Below are positions 18,020 to 26,627 of a DNA stretch of 64,000 nucleotides, one piece after another (position 1 is the first letter of the stretch; every line of letters starts with the position of its first letter). Under the pieces are notes generated by a model, which worked only from the letters and a program-made list of their open reading frames with translations, ran no database searches and was not told where the DNA came from. The stretch is from an uncultured Bacteroidota bacterium (GTDB lineage Bacteria > Bacteroidota > Bacteroidia > Chitinophagales > Chitinophagaceae). The translations under genes and the position numbers were made by a program. The DNA is taken from positions 276,817 through 340,816 of the forward strand of contig CAIJXT010000024.1 of NCBI GenBank assembly GCA_903824665.1, read 5' to 3'.

Positions 18020-19039
18020 ATGTCGCAGAGCAATTTGATTACGATGGATGAGTTTACCATCCAGGAAACGCGAAAATTCCCACAGGCTACAGGAGACCTA
18101 TCCGCATTACTCAGGGATCTGGGCCTGGCAGGAAAGATAATTAACAAACAGGTTCGCAAAGCGGGCCTTGTAGATATTTTGGGCAAACATGGCGCCACCA
18201 ATGTACAGGGTGAAGAACAAATGAAACTGGATGTGTTTGCAAATGAAACGCTGATCAGCATTCTGAAAAACTGTACAGAGTGTGCTGGGATAGCTTCTGA
18301 GGAGAATGATGACCATGTATCTTACGAAGACACTTTTTCCTTCAACTCGAAGTATGTAGTTCTTTTTGATCCACTAGACGGGTCTTCGAATATTGATGTA
18401 AATGCCTCAATCGGCACGATATTCGCAATATACCGCAGGGTGAGTGAACTGGGTAAACCCTGCACCCAGGCAGACTTCCTTCAGCCGGGCAACAGACTGG
18501 TGGCTTCAGGATACATTATTTACGGATCGAGCACAATGATGGTTTATGCGACCCGCCTGGGTGTAAATGGATTCACGCTGGAACCCTCTATCGGTGAATT
18601 CTGCTTGTCGCACCCGGGTATGAAATGCCCTGAAAAAGGCAAAATCTATTCGATAAATCAGGGAAACAGTGTGAAATATGATGAGGGTATGATGTCTTAC
18701 CTGGGGTATTGCATGGAAAGTAACAAGGAAGAGGGCAGACCCTACTCGCAGCGGTACATCGGATCGATGGTGGCGGATATGCATCGTACACTGATCAAGG
18801 GTGGCATATTTATGTATCCGGGCGACACAAGCGCTCCGAAAGGCAAATTGCGCCTTCAGTATGAATGTAACCCCATGGCATTCATCATGGAAGCGGCAGG
18901 AGGAAAGGCGGTTACCGGAACACAGAACGTGCTGGATGTGCAGCCAACGGAACTTCATCAGCGGGTGCCTATTTTCATAGGATCGAAGACAATGGTGGAC
19001 AAAGCAATGGAGTTTGTGGGCAGTAAACAAACAGTTTAA
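18020..19039 (+). CDS. fbp: Class I fructose-1,6-bisphosphatase
   Basis: Hydrolyses fructose 1,6-bisphosphate to fructose 6-phosphate, the committed step of gluconeogenesis, in the cytoplasm. The 339-aa length is typical of class I enzymes. Metal and phosphate motifs are visible: ASEEND (about 92-97), FDPLDGSSNIDVN (Asp117, Asp120 and the SS pair), and the C-terminal KGGIFMYPGD and NPMAFIMEAAGG. The frame is open to a TTG at 17972, but ATG 18020 (MSQSNLITMDEF) sits correctly behind the TATTTTTG element. A strong terminator follows at 19072-19107, so it is transcribed alone. Confidence 0.98.
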   Translation: MSQSNLITMDEFTIQETRKFPQATGDLSALLRDLGLAGKIINKQVRKAGLVDILGKHGATNVQGEEQMKLDVFANETLISILKNCTECAGIASEENDDHVSYEDTFSFNSKYVVLFDPLDGSSNIDVNASIGTIFAIYRRVSELGKPCTQADFLQPGNRLVASGYIIYGSSTMMVYATRLGVNGFTLEPSIGEFCLSHPGMKCPEKGKIYSINQGNSVKYDEGMMSYLGYCMESNKEEGRPYSQRYIGSMVADMHRTLIKGGIFMYPGDTSAPKGKLRLQYECNPMAFIMEAAGGKAVTGTQNVLDVQPTELHQRVPIFIGSKTMVDKAMEFVGSKQTV

Positions 19040-19071
19040 TAACACCAAAAGCAATTTTTCCTTCTTTTCAG

Positions 19072-19107
19072 GCCGTGCCCGCTGCAAATGCGGGCGCGGC
19101 TTTTTTT
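19072..19107 (+). terminator. Rho-independent terminator after fbp
   Basis: GCCGTGCCCGC pairs with GCGGGCGCGGC around a 7-nt loop (one non-canonical pair), followed by seven T. Confidence 0.92.
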
Positions 19108-19180
19108 GGCCGGATACTGCAATCCGGTCAAAGTACTATTATGCCAGATGGCTGGTGTGCGAATTTGCTGTGTTTACCGT

Positions 19181-19188
19181 TAACTTTG
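19181..19188 (+). promoter_or_regulatory. -7 element (TAACTTTG) for the M16 peptidase
   Basis: Exact TAnnTTTG match ending 20 nt before ATG 19209. Confidence 0.55.
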
Positions 19189-19208
19189 GCGACTTCTAAA
19201 TGTGACTT

Positions 19209-20462
19209 ATGCTTCAGTTTGAAAGATTTACGTTAGCGAATGGATTGAGAGTGCTGGTACATAGTGACAAAGCCACTCCGATGGTTGCAATGAACATATT
19301 GTACGATGTTGGTGCACGCGATGAAGAAGTTGGCAGGACGGGGTTTGCGCATCTATTTGAACACCTGATGTTTGGTGGCAGCGTCAACATTCCGGAATAC
19401 GATGAACCGCTGCAAATGGCTGGTGGGGAAAACAATGCTTACACGACGAACGACATAACGAACTACTACATTCAGTTGCCGCTTCAGAATATAGAAACTG
19501 CATTCTGGCTGGAGAGTGACCGGATGCTCTCTCTGGCATTCACAGAGAAAAGTCTGGAAGTGCAGCGCAAAGTAGTTTGCGAAGAATTCAAAGAACATTA
19601 CCTTAACAAGCCCTATGGTGATGCCTGGCATCTGCTGCGTAAGCTTGCTTATACCACCCACCCCTACCGGTGGCCCACTATCGGTGAAAATCTGGAACAG
19701 ATAGAAACCGCTCAGCTGGAACATGTAAAGGCATTTTTCTTTAAACACTACCGACCGGTAAATGCTGTGATGTGTGTAGCGGGAAACGTAACTACAGAAG
19801 AGGTGAAAATCCTGTCGGAAAAATGGTTTGGGCATATTGACGCAGGGACCCCATACAAACGGGCACTGCCACAGGAGCCCCGCCAGACCGTTGATCGCCT
19901 GAGTGAAGTACGCGCGGCAGTACCGCTGGATGCACTGTACAAGGCCTGGCACATTGCCGGCAGAATGTCGCCTTCCTATTATTCAGCAGATCTCATCACG
20001 GAGATAATGGGCAGCGGTCAATCGTCGCGCCTGTACCGGAGACTGGTAATGGAGCAGCAATTGTTTAGCAACATCAACTGCTACCATACAGGCAGCCTGG
20101 ATGAAGGATTGCTGGTAGTAGAAGGAAAGATTAGGGAAGGAAAAACACTGGAGGAAGCGAATGCAGCTGTAGAAGCTGAAATAGCACTGCTGGTCGCAGA
20201 CGGTGTTACCGACAGCGAGCTGCAAAAATCAAAAAACAAAATTGAAGCAATGATTGCCTTCGAAGATATGAGTTTGCTGAACAGGGCCAACAACCTCGCT
20301 TTTTACGAACTCATAGGCGACGCGTCTGCAATTAATGACGAATGGGAAAAATATAATGCAGTTACGGCAGCAGTATTGCAGGATACAGCACGGGAGGTAT
20401 TTAGGGTCGGTAATTGCAATACCCTATTTTACCGCAGGGATGAGCCGGCAATGGCTAACTAA
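19209..20462 (+). CDS. M16 family zinc metallopeptidase
   Basis: Pitrilysin-family peptidase of 417 aa, about half the size of classical insulysins and typical of the short processing-peptidase-like branch. The inverted zinc motif HLFEH is at residues 48-52; the downstream Glu ligand is expected in VQRKVVCEEFKEHY. C-terminal domain features are YRRLVMEQQLF and the SRLYR turn. No signal peptide is visible, so it may act in the cytoplasm, although short M16 proteins often pair with a second subunit. No partner M16 gene is next to it. It lies 65 nt before a flavoprotein gene and may be cotranscribed with it. Confidence 0.95.
   Translation: MLQFERFTLANGLRVLVHSDKATPMVAMNILYDVGARDEEVGRTGFAHLFEHLMFGGSVNIPEYDEPLQMAGGENNAYTTNDITNYYIQLPLQNIETAFWLESDRMLSLAFTEKSLEVQRKVVCEEFKEHYLNKPYGDAWHLLRKLAYTTHPYRWPTIGENLEQIETAQLEHVKAFFFKHYRPVNAVMCVAGNVTTEEVKILSEKWFGHIDAGTPYKRALPQEPRQTVDRLSEVRAAVPLDALYKAWHIAGRMSPSYYSADLITEIMGSGQSSRLYRRLVMEQQLFSNINCYHTGSLDEGLLVVEGKIREGKTLEEANAAVEAEIALLVADGVTDSELQKSKNKIEAMIAFEDMSLLNRANNLAFYELIGDASAINDEWEKYNAVTAAVLQDTAREVFRVGNCNTLFYRRDEPAMAN
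19540..19600 (+). other. Third-ligand region of the M16 peptidase
   Basis: Encodes LEVQRKVVCEEFKEHY, where the distal glutamate that completes the HxxEH zinc site is expected about 75 residues after the motif. Its presence supports an active rather than a pseudo-M16 subunit. Confidence 0.55.
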
Positions 20463-20527
20463 CACAAAAGGGATTGCCTGAAAGGAATCGCGACCACATT
20501 AACACGCAAAAAAAGCAGGAAATAAAC

Positions 20528-21493
20528 ATGGCAAAATTTACTGAATCCGGTTTTGGGAACCGTATCACAGATTTGTTTGGAATCAAGTACCCAATTATTC
20601 AGGCAGGGATGATCTGGGCGTCGGGGTGGCGGCTGGCGGCGGCCGTAAGTGAAGCCGGTGGATTGGGCATAATAGGGGCAGGCAGCATGTACCCGGATAC
20701 ATTGCGGGAACACATACAAAAATACAAAAATGCGTCCAGCAAACCGTTTGCTGTCAATTTGCCATTGTTGTATCCTTCTCTTGAAGAACACATAGAAATA
20801 ATTATTTCAGAAAAGGTTCCGATCGTCTTCACGTCGGCCGGCAACCCTAAGACGTGGACTTCAAAACTAAAGTCGCACGGCATTGTGGTTGTGCATGTGG
20901 TTTCGAGTGCAAAATTCGCGCTGAAGTGCCAGGATGCGGGTGTTGATGCGGTAGTAGCAGAGGGCTTTGAAGCAGGTGGACACAATGGAAGGGAAGAGAC
21001 CACAACTTTGTGTCTGATCCCGTCGGTAAGGCAGCGTATTACTATTCCGCTGATAGCGGCAGGAGGTATTGCTACCGGCAGGGCGATGTATGCTATGATG
21101 GCATTGGGTGCAGAGGGTGTGCAGATAGGCAGCCGTTTTGTATGCACACCAGAGGCATCGAGCCATGAAAACTTCAAACAGGCAGTGGTGGCTGCCGCGG
21201 AGGGCGACACATTGCTGACATTGAAAGAACTGACACCGGTGCGACTGATTAAAAACAAATTTTTTAAAGATGTAGCAGCAGCCGAAGAGAATTGTGTGTC
21301 ACCGGATGAGCTGACGAAACTGTTGGGAAGGGGCAGGGCTAAGCTGGGCATGTTTGAAGGGGATACGGAGGAAGGAGAACTGGAAATAGGTCAAGTAAGC
21401 AGCATTATTAACGAGGTAAAACCTGCGGCAGAAGTTGTAAAGGAGATCTGGGAAGAGTTCAAATCAACGGCTGCCAACCCATTTATGTATTAA
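20528..21493 (+). CDS. FMN-dependent nitronate monooxygenase/FabK-like flavoprotein
   Basis: TIM-barrel FMN enzyme of 321 aa from the nitronate monooxygenase superfamily, which also contains the enoyl-ACP reductase FabK. Motifs: PIIQAGMIWAS at the N-terminus, AEGFEAGGHNG with the catalytic histidine His152, IAAGGIATGRAM and GAEGVQIGSRFVCTPE for FMN phosphate binding. The C-terminal stretch GMFEGD ... GELEIGQVS followed by AAEVV resembles the FabK-like branch. It could therefore detoxify nitronates or act in fatty acid synthesis; sequence reading alone does not decide. Start ATG 20528 is where family similarity begins; the frame is open 18 codons further. Confidence 0.88.
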   Translation: MAKFTESGFGNRITDLFGIKYPIIQAGMIWASGWRLAAAVSEAGGLGIIGAGSMYPDTLREHIQKYKNASSKPFAVNLPLLYPSLEEHIEIIISEKVPIVFTSAGNPKTWTSKLKSHGIVVVHVVSSAKFALKCQDAGVDAVVAEGFEAGGHNGREETTTLCLIPSVRQRITIPLIAAGGIATGRAMYAMMALGAEGVQIGSRFVCTPEASSHENFKQAVVAAAEGDTLLTLKELTPVRLIKNKFFKDVAAAEENCVSPDELTKLLGRGRAKLGMFEGDTEEGELEIGQVSSIINEVKPAAEVVKEIWEEFKSTAANPFMY

Positions 21494-21687
21494 AAATATT
21501 TGCTGCAATACCAACGTTCCCGGCCCAAACAGCGTCTATTTGTAAGGGCAATTCGGGGCTTGAAAAGGTACTGTAAAAACATGTATCGGGTACCCGAGTG
21601 AAGTATTTGATAGTACTGATTATTTAATATTTATTTATTGTGTAATCAGCCATTTAAAATAAAGTTTACCCGTTTCGTTTACTTTGA

Positions 21688-21695
21688 TATATTTG
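21688..21695 (+). promoter_or_regulatory. Candidate -7 element (TATATTTG) for the type B T9SS cargo
   Basis: TATATTTG matches TAnnTTTG and ends 32 nt before ATG 21728. Confidence 0.45.
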
Positions 21696-21727
21696 TATTG
21701 TATTTTTATCCTTACCTGATAAATATT

Positions 21728-24400
21728 ATGAGAAAATTTCTATTAGCCATAGGGTTTTTGCTTGCTGTAAGCGGAGCCAAAGCTCAAATGCCACTGTTGC
21801 CGGCTACCAGCCTTGAACATTGGTACCCTATATGTAGTTCTACCGATCTGCTTGACCGTACTTTTACCGGATTTGATTTGCTGAGCTCTGCTGTAACAGC
21901 AACAAGTGACCGTTTCGGGCAGCCCAACAAGGCTTATTCATTCAATGGGGTAAACAGTGAGATGCACTATACCACCACATTTTCCATTCCACTGTTCGGA
22001 ATTGCAGACTTTACCTATTCCTGCCACATATATCCAACGGCATTGCAGGATGCAATCCTACTTTATAACGGAGATCCGACTCTTGATGGTCTTGGCTTGA
22101 TAATGAATGACGGTACTTTTGGTGGTGGTGCAGGCAACCGTGTTTCGATGTTGTTTGGCGGGCTCACGCAGTCGGCAAGTGTACCTGTTACACTCAATCA
22201 GTGGCATCATATTCTGATGAGAAGAAACGGAAACAGCTACCTGATGTTTGTGGATGGCTTGCTGGCGGCAACATATATCCCTACGGGTGTACCTGCGGCA
22301 GGATATAATTCGCCAACGGGATTCTTTCAGCTTGGTATAGATTTCACGGGACTTGATCAGGCGTTTGCGGGCAATATTGATGACATTTCGGTTTATGGCC
22401 GGCAGGTTTCCAACACTGAGGTATTAAGATTGCGCGATTTCAACCCTAACATTGTTTTCACTCTGGGCAGCGATACTGCAATATGCCCAACATCTATCAC
22501 TCTGGGAGGAACAACAATAGACACACTTACCTACCCCAATAATATGATAGATGCAACAAATGGCTTCAAATACCAGTGGTCAACCGGTCCGTTTGATACC
22601 ATGACATCGATCACGCATACATTTCTGACTACTCCCGAACCACCCATCATCAGGTCGCTCACTATAACGAGGATGTATTCCTGCCCGGCATCAGACGCCA
22701 TCACTGTAACACATGTGATTCCGGTAGTCAATATCGGACCTGATACTGTATTCTGCTCGGGTGATTCTATGCTGCTGAATCCCACACCGGCCACGGCAGC
22801 AGGTATGATCTATACCTGGAGTACCGGAGACACGATTCCATCAATCTGGGTGAACACTACAGGAACATATTGGCTCAGGATAGACAGTACTGCAGATTGT
22901 GTTGGAACGGACACTGCTGACATCGTGGTTTCGCCGATTATTCATGCGACGCTTATTAATGATACCACCTTGTGCTATGGTGGCACATTGGTTATTGCGC
23001 CGGCTGAAAGCTATGGCAGCCCCACCTATGCGTGGAGTGATGGCATCACCACCACGCCGACATTTAATGTGATTACTTCAGGAACTTACTGGGTACAGGT
23101 TACAGATAGCGCATGCTCTGCAGCGGATACTGTGAAGATCAGAATTGTATATGACACCCTGACGGTATTCAACCCCGATACAGCTATTTGCCGGGGTCAG
23201 GTAGTTGTGGTCCGAGCAACCTATTCGCCCGATGTTACTTACCAATGGCTGCCAACTGCGGGCGTTCCCACGTCAACAGTACCAACCCCAACGATAACAC
23301 CAGATACTTCTGCAATGTACGTACTGGAAGGAACGATAATTCTAGGAGGAGAGTTGCTGAATTGCCGAACCCGAGATTCCTTCTACATTGATGTGCATCC
23401 AACACCGTCGGTAAACATGGGGGGGAATCGAAATATTTGTGAATTTGATTCCATTAGGATAACCCCCATTGTCACCCCTTCCTGGTATACGAATTATATC
23501 TACGATTGGACGCCTGGTACCTTTCTGGATGACTCTACTGCACCAAGTGTGATCTTCACAGCGGGTGATACCACTAAGCTCGTACTGGTCGTATCTACTC
23601 CCGGCCCAGCGTTCTGCAGCAGTGCAGACTCGATTATCATCTATAAATACAATGGCAATTTCGCATCTATGTCAACCGACACGAGTTTGTGTCCGGGCGA
23701 TTCGGTGCAACTATTCCCGGCCTCATCTGAGTTTGGCGCTACTTTCTACTCGTGGGATCCACCAACGTATATCGACAATCAGTACTCGGCTACGCCAATC
23801 ATAAAGCCCATAACGTCCATCAGCTATCACGGTATTGCTACGAGTCAATATGGCTGTAAGGATACCCTCTCGTATTCGATAACGGTACTTCCGGCTGCGG
23901 TCGTCAGTCTTACTGATTCGGCGGTGCTGTTCCCCGGAGAAACCTATCAGATCGATCCGGTTACCAATTGTACCTATTACTCGTGGGCACCACCGATCGG
24001 ACTTAGCGACACATCTATTGCCAACCCGGAAGCAAACCCACCAGTGAGTACCATGTACATACTTACAGCTCGTACAGAAGATGGTTGTAAGACAAAAGAT
24101 TCTATTGGCATCAGGGTTAGTGACTATTCGATCATATCTGTACCGAATGCGTTCGCACCGGGTTCTGCATCAAATGGTACGCTTAAAGTGATACTGAATG
24201 GTATTGCACGTCTGCGGTATTTCAGAATCTACAACAGATGGGGCGGTTTGGTGTTCGAAGGAAAAAATATTGAGACCGGATGGGATGGAACAATAGACGG
24301 TAAGCCACAACCCATGGGTGTGTACGTATATGAGGCTGAAGCGCTAACCAGCGATGGTAAGATCATGCAAAAGCAAGGTAACGTGACCCTTTTGAGATAG
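21728..24400 (+). CDS. T9SS type B cargo with LamG-like and Ig-like domains
   Basis: Secreted protein of 890 aa. The signal peptide is MRKFLLAIGFLLAVSGAKAQ, which is why ATG 21728 is preferred over the longer frame. Residues about 25-240 form a LamG/concanavalin-like domain (SFNGVNSEMHY, FTYSCHIYP, NQWHHILMRRNG, GNIDDISVYGR), usually sugar binding. Residues about 250-790 are a string of Ig/PKD-like domains marked by repeating DTSLC(P/Y)G and YxW motifs. The last 85-90 residues are the gliding-motility-associated type B sorting domain (VPNAFAPGSASNG, YFRIYNRWGGLVFEG, GWDGTIDGKPQPMGVYVYEAE). It is likely surface-attached or released through T9SS. A shared bidirectional terminator follows. No enzymatic residues recognised. 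Confidence 0.92.
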   Translation: MRKFLLAIGFLLAVSGAKAQMPLLPATSLEHWYPICSSTDLLDRTFTGFDLLSSAVTATSDRFGQPNKAYSFNGVNSEMHYTTTFSIPLFGIADFTYSCHIYPTALQDAILLYNGDPTLDGLGLIMNDGTFGGGAGNRVSMLFGGLTQSASVPVTLNQWHHILMRRNGNSYLMFVDGLLAATYIPTGVPAAGYNSPTGFFQLGIDFTGLDQAFAGNIDDISVYGRQVSNTEVLRLRDFNPNIVFTLGSDTAICPTSITLGGTTIDTLTYPNNMIDATNGFKYQWSTGPFDTMTSITHTFLTTPEPPIIRSLTITRMYSCPASDAITVTHVIPVVNIGPDTVFCSGDSMLLNPTPATAAGMIYTWSTGDTIPSIWVNTTGTYWLRIDSTADCVGTDTADIVVSPIIHATLINDTTLCYGGTLVIAPAESYGSPTYAWSDGITTTPTFNVITSGTYWVQVTDSACSAADTVKIRIVYDTLTVFNPDTAICRGQVVVVRATYSPDVTYQWLPTAGVPTSTVPTPTITPDTSAMYVLEGTIILGGELLNCRTRDSFYIDVHPTPSVNMGGNRNICEFDSIRITPIVTPSWYTNYIYDWTPGTFLDDSTAPSVIFTAGDTTKLVLVVSTPGPAFCSSADSIIIYKYNGNFASMSTDTSLCPGDSVQLFPASSEFGATFYSWDPPTYIDNQYSATPIIKPITSISYHGIATSQYGCKDTLSYSITVLPAAVVSLTDSAVLFPGETYQIDPVTNCTYYSWAPPIGLSDTSIANPEANPPVSTMYILTARTEDGCKTKDSIGIRVSDYSIISVPNAFAPGSASNGTLKVILNGIARLRYFRIYNRWGGLVFEGKNIETGWDGTIDGKPQPMGVYVYEAEALTSDGKIMQKQGNVTLLR

Positions 24401-24426
24401 GAAATTCTTAGGTAGAATAAAAAAAA

Positions 24427-24459
24427 ACGGTGCAGGACTAACGTCTGCACCGTTTTTTT
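24427..24459. terminator. Bidirectional terminator between the type B cargo and LuxC genes
   Basis: ACGGTGCAG pairs with CTGCACCGT, with an A-run on the left and a T-run on the right, serving the convergent genes ending at 24400 and 24458. Confidence 0.92.
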
Positions 24460-25462
24460 ATTGAAGGTTGCAAAGAAACTGCATGGTATCAATACCATCG
24501 GCATAATCGCTGAGAGCCGGCTTCTGGGCACTGCCGAAGGGCATGAATCCGCGGCCAACTATGGCCTGTATATCTTCACTTGCTGTCAGTTCGCTGATCA
24601 GCGCATCGCGATCACTATAGTACCGGTAGTGCAAAACACTCACAGCAGAAAATGGCATATTGTTCTCGACCATAAGCAATGATTCGTTGCTCATGTAGGG
24701 AACCCTGTTGAGGAGGTAAATGGCGAGGTGATAATCATAGTTGTTCTTGTACTTATTCAGATCTGCATAGTGATTGTAAGACCTGAACGTCTGTAATAGC
24801 CTGACGAAATCATAGCCTTCAGGTACGCACAATTGTGTCACATTCCTGCAACCCAGTCCATAAAAAAGATGCACGTCATGGGCAAGTGCGTCTAACTGTT
24901 CATCACTTTCGTTGCCATCCAACACTGCTACAGAGGTTCTGTTCCGGCGAATGATATTGGGGTACTTGCCAAAATACTGCTCAAAGTAACGTGCGGTATT
25001 ATTGCTACCAGTTGCAATGTATGCATCGCAATTGTTCAACCTTTCGGCAACTGTGATATGGGATGTACTTTCTGGATCGATTTCAGCGAGCCTGGCAAGT
25101 AACTGTTTCAGGAGTACATCATCTTTTGACGACAACTTGAGAAACAGGTTGTGCGCCGCAATGTAGCCACAAAGAAAATCATGAAAACCTACGAGCGGAA
25201 TATTACCCGCCATAACGATACCGATGTTTCTGGCCACCGTGGGCAGCTTATAAGCAGCGGCCCATGATTGCAATTTGTCCTGTTGCAGGTATTCAGATAC
25301 AATGTTCCTGACTGCACTATCTACATGGGCATCTGTAAACCATGCATTTGCTCCTGTGGCTCTGTCCTTTGCCTGTAGCCATTCAGGGTCGGAAGACTGC
25401 ATGTATTTTCCCAGTTCTACCAGGTTTTCAATTCGTTGTTGTAAACGGTCTATATCTGCCAT
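24458..25462 (-). CDS. LuxC-type acyl-CoA reductase
   Basis: Protein of 334 aa related to LuxC, which reduces activated fatty acids to aldehydes with NADPH through a cysteine thioester. Family features are GIVMAGNIPLVGFHDFLCG (about 81-99), LKLSSKDDVLLK, ATGSNNTARYF, RRNRTSVAVLDG, and the nucleophile in GLGCRNV (Cys205). At 334 aa it is shorter than bioluminescence LuxC (about 480 aa), and no luxD, luxE or luxAB genes are present, so light production is not suggested. It is divergent from a 2[4Fe-4S] ferredoxin with 98 nt between starts; this pairing suggests redox coupling but that is inference. The stop overlaps the shared terminator. Confidence 0.88.
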   Translation of the reverse strand: MADIDRLQQRIENLVELGKYMQSSDPEWLQAKDRATGANAWFTDAHVDSAVRNIVSEYLQQDKLQSWAAAYKLPTVARNIGIVMAGNIPLVGFHDFLCGYIAAHNLFLKLSSKDDVLLKQLLARLAEIDPESTSHITVAERLNNCDAYIATGSNNTARYFEQYFGKYPNIIRRNRTSVAVLDGNESDEQLDALAHDVHLFYGLGCRNVTQLCVPEGYDFVRLLQTFRSYNHYADLNKYKNNYDYHLAIYLLNRVPYMSNESLLMVENNMPFSAVSVLHYRYYSDRDALISELTASEDIQAIVGRGFMPFGSAQKPALSDYADGIDTMQFLCNLQ

Positions 25463-25519
25463 AATTAATTATTCTCGTTTTACCCGACAATATTCATTCG
25501 GGTATTTCGCACGAAGTTG

Positions 25520-25527
25520 TAACTTTG
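25520..25527 (+). promoter_or_regulatory. -7 element (TAACTTTG) for the ferredoxin gene
   Basis: Exact TAnnTTTG match ending 33 nt before ATG 25561. It lies between the divergent LuxC and ferredoxin starts. Confidence 0.55.
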
Positions 25528-25560
25528 CCGCGACAAAATCTAAATAAACCGAGACTTATT

Positions 25561-25908
25561 ATGGCCATAAAGATAACCGATGAATGTATAAATTGTGGAG
25601 CATGTGAACCAGAATGCCCTAACAATGCCATCTATGAAGGTGGTGTAGAATGGGCGATTTCGGATGGCACTTCTGTGAAGGGTGCCTATACGCTGATGGA
25701 TGGATCGAGCACAGATGCGGCTACTACCCACCAGCCAGTATCTGTAGACACGTATTATATTACAGCGAACAAATGCACAGAGTGTCAGGGCTTTCATGAC
25801 GAACCGCAATGCGCTGCTGTATGCCCGGTAGACTGCTGTGTACCTGATGAGTTGTACAGAGAAACAATAGAGGAGCTGCTAGCTAAAAAGGAGAAATTGC
25901 ACTTATAA
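25561..25908 (+). CDS. 2[4Fe-4S] ferredoxin (Alvin/YfhL type)
   Basis: Small electron carrier of 115 aa. Cluster I ligands are C9, C12, C15 and C19 in [12 protein letters not shown]. Cluster II ligands follow the pattern C-x2-C-x8-C-x3-C ([17 protein letters not shown]), the longer loop seen in Allochromatium-type ferredoxins. These usually have very low-potential clusters. A roughly 45-residue spacer separates the two cluster motifs, longer than in the minimal clostridial type. It is divergent from the LuxC-like reductase and ends at a convergent terminator. Start ATG 25561 is chosen because the motif begins eight residues in and a promoter element sits just upstream. Confidence 0.95.
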   Translation: MAIKITDECINCGACEPECPNNAIYEGGVEWAISDGTSVKGAYTLMDGSSTDAATTHQPVSVDTYYITANKCTECQGFHDEPQCAAVCPVDCCVPDELYRETIEELLAKKEKLHL

Positions 25909-25972
25909 GCAATACCGGCACCGCATTGTGTGCCCGAAAACTACAACAAACATTAAGTTGTCAAAAAATCAG

Positions 25973-26010
25973 ACCGGTATCCAATGCTAATCGCAATGGA
26001 TACCGGTTTT
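25973..26010. terminator. Bidirectional terminator between the ferredoxin and DUF6438 genes
   Basis: ACCGGTATCCA pairs perfectly with TGGATACCGGT around a 13-nt centre. TTTT follows on the plus strand and a TTTTTT tract lies a few bases out on the minus strand. Confidence 0.85.
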
Positions 26011-26013
26011 GTA

Positions 26014-26508
26014 TTAGTCCAGTTTAGGCATTCCTGTTTTCTTCCAGGTGTTGTCGGTTTTCTTGCCAAGCTCATCAATTTTATTGGCAATTTCGGTAAG
26101 GAACTCAGGCCCCCAGGCAGCACTGTAGATCGTTTTCTTAGTCTTCTTGTACGTGATAAAAATATTGAGTCCGGGTAAGTCGGGGATTCTATTCTCGTAC
26201 ATTTCCCTGCAGGTATCTACACGATACTTCACAAACATATCAATCACTTCCTGCGCCCTGGCCTTAGTGATATTCTTTTTAAAGATGCCGGTATCTTCAT
26301 TGAATCTGTTAGCAGTAAAAGTGGCAGTACCGTCTTTGTTGATGTCGATAACATAGTCGGGGCAACGTCCGTAACAAACCGTTCTGTGAATACCCACAGA
26401 CACAATTGCATTGGTTACTTTTTGCTTTTTTCTGTTCTTTTTTGCCGGATGTGCAATAGCATTTGCAGCTACCAAAAACAACAAAATAACCAAAGTGAGT
26501 TTCTTCAT
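26014..26508 (-). CDS. DUF6438 domain exported protein
   Basis: Protein of 164 aa with a signal peptide (MKKLTLVILLFLVAANAIAH). The DUF6438 signature is clear: VSVGIHRTVCYGRCPDYVIDI, then a beta-rich region with DGTATFTANRF and GIFKKNI, and LNIFITYKKTKKTIYS. The paired cysteines in CYGRCP could form a disulfide in the periplasm. The function of this family is not known. A TATCTTTG promoter element lies at 26528-26535 and a bidirectional terminator after the stop, so it is transcribed alone. Confidence 0.85.
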   Translation of the reverse strand: MKKLTLVILLFLVAANAIAHPAKKNRKKQKVTNAIVSVGIHRTVCYGRCPDYVIDINKDGTATFTANRFNEDTGIFKKNITKARAQEVIDMFVKYRVDTCREMYENRIPDLPGLNIFITYKKTKKTIYSAAWGPEFLTEIANKIDELGKKTDNTWKKTGMPKLD

Positions 26509-26527
26509 TTTCTTTAATTTACAGGCT

Positions 26528-26535
26528 CAAAGATA
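26528..26535 (-). promoter_or_regulatory. -7 element (TATCTTTG) for the DUF6438 gene
   Basis: Minus-strand TATCTTTG matches TAnnTTTG and ends 19 nt before ATG 26508. Confidence 0.55.
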
Positions 26536-26627
26536 ATCGTATAAGTACAATCCGAAAAGCCAAATAAACAAAAAGGACCACGAATTGACATTTAACTTTA
26601 TTTCCTGTCGTTTTTTACCTGAACACT

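Noticed and set aside
24458..25462. Bioluminescence operon
   Set aside because: Only a short LuxC homologue is present; no luxA, luxB, luxD or luxE nearby.
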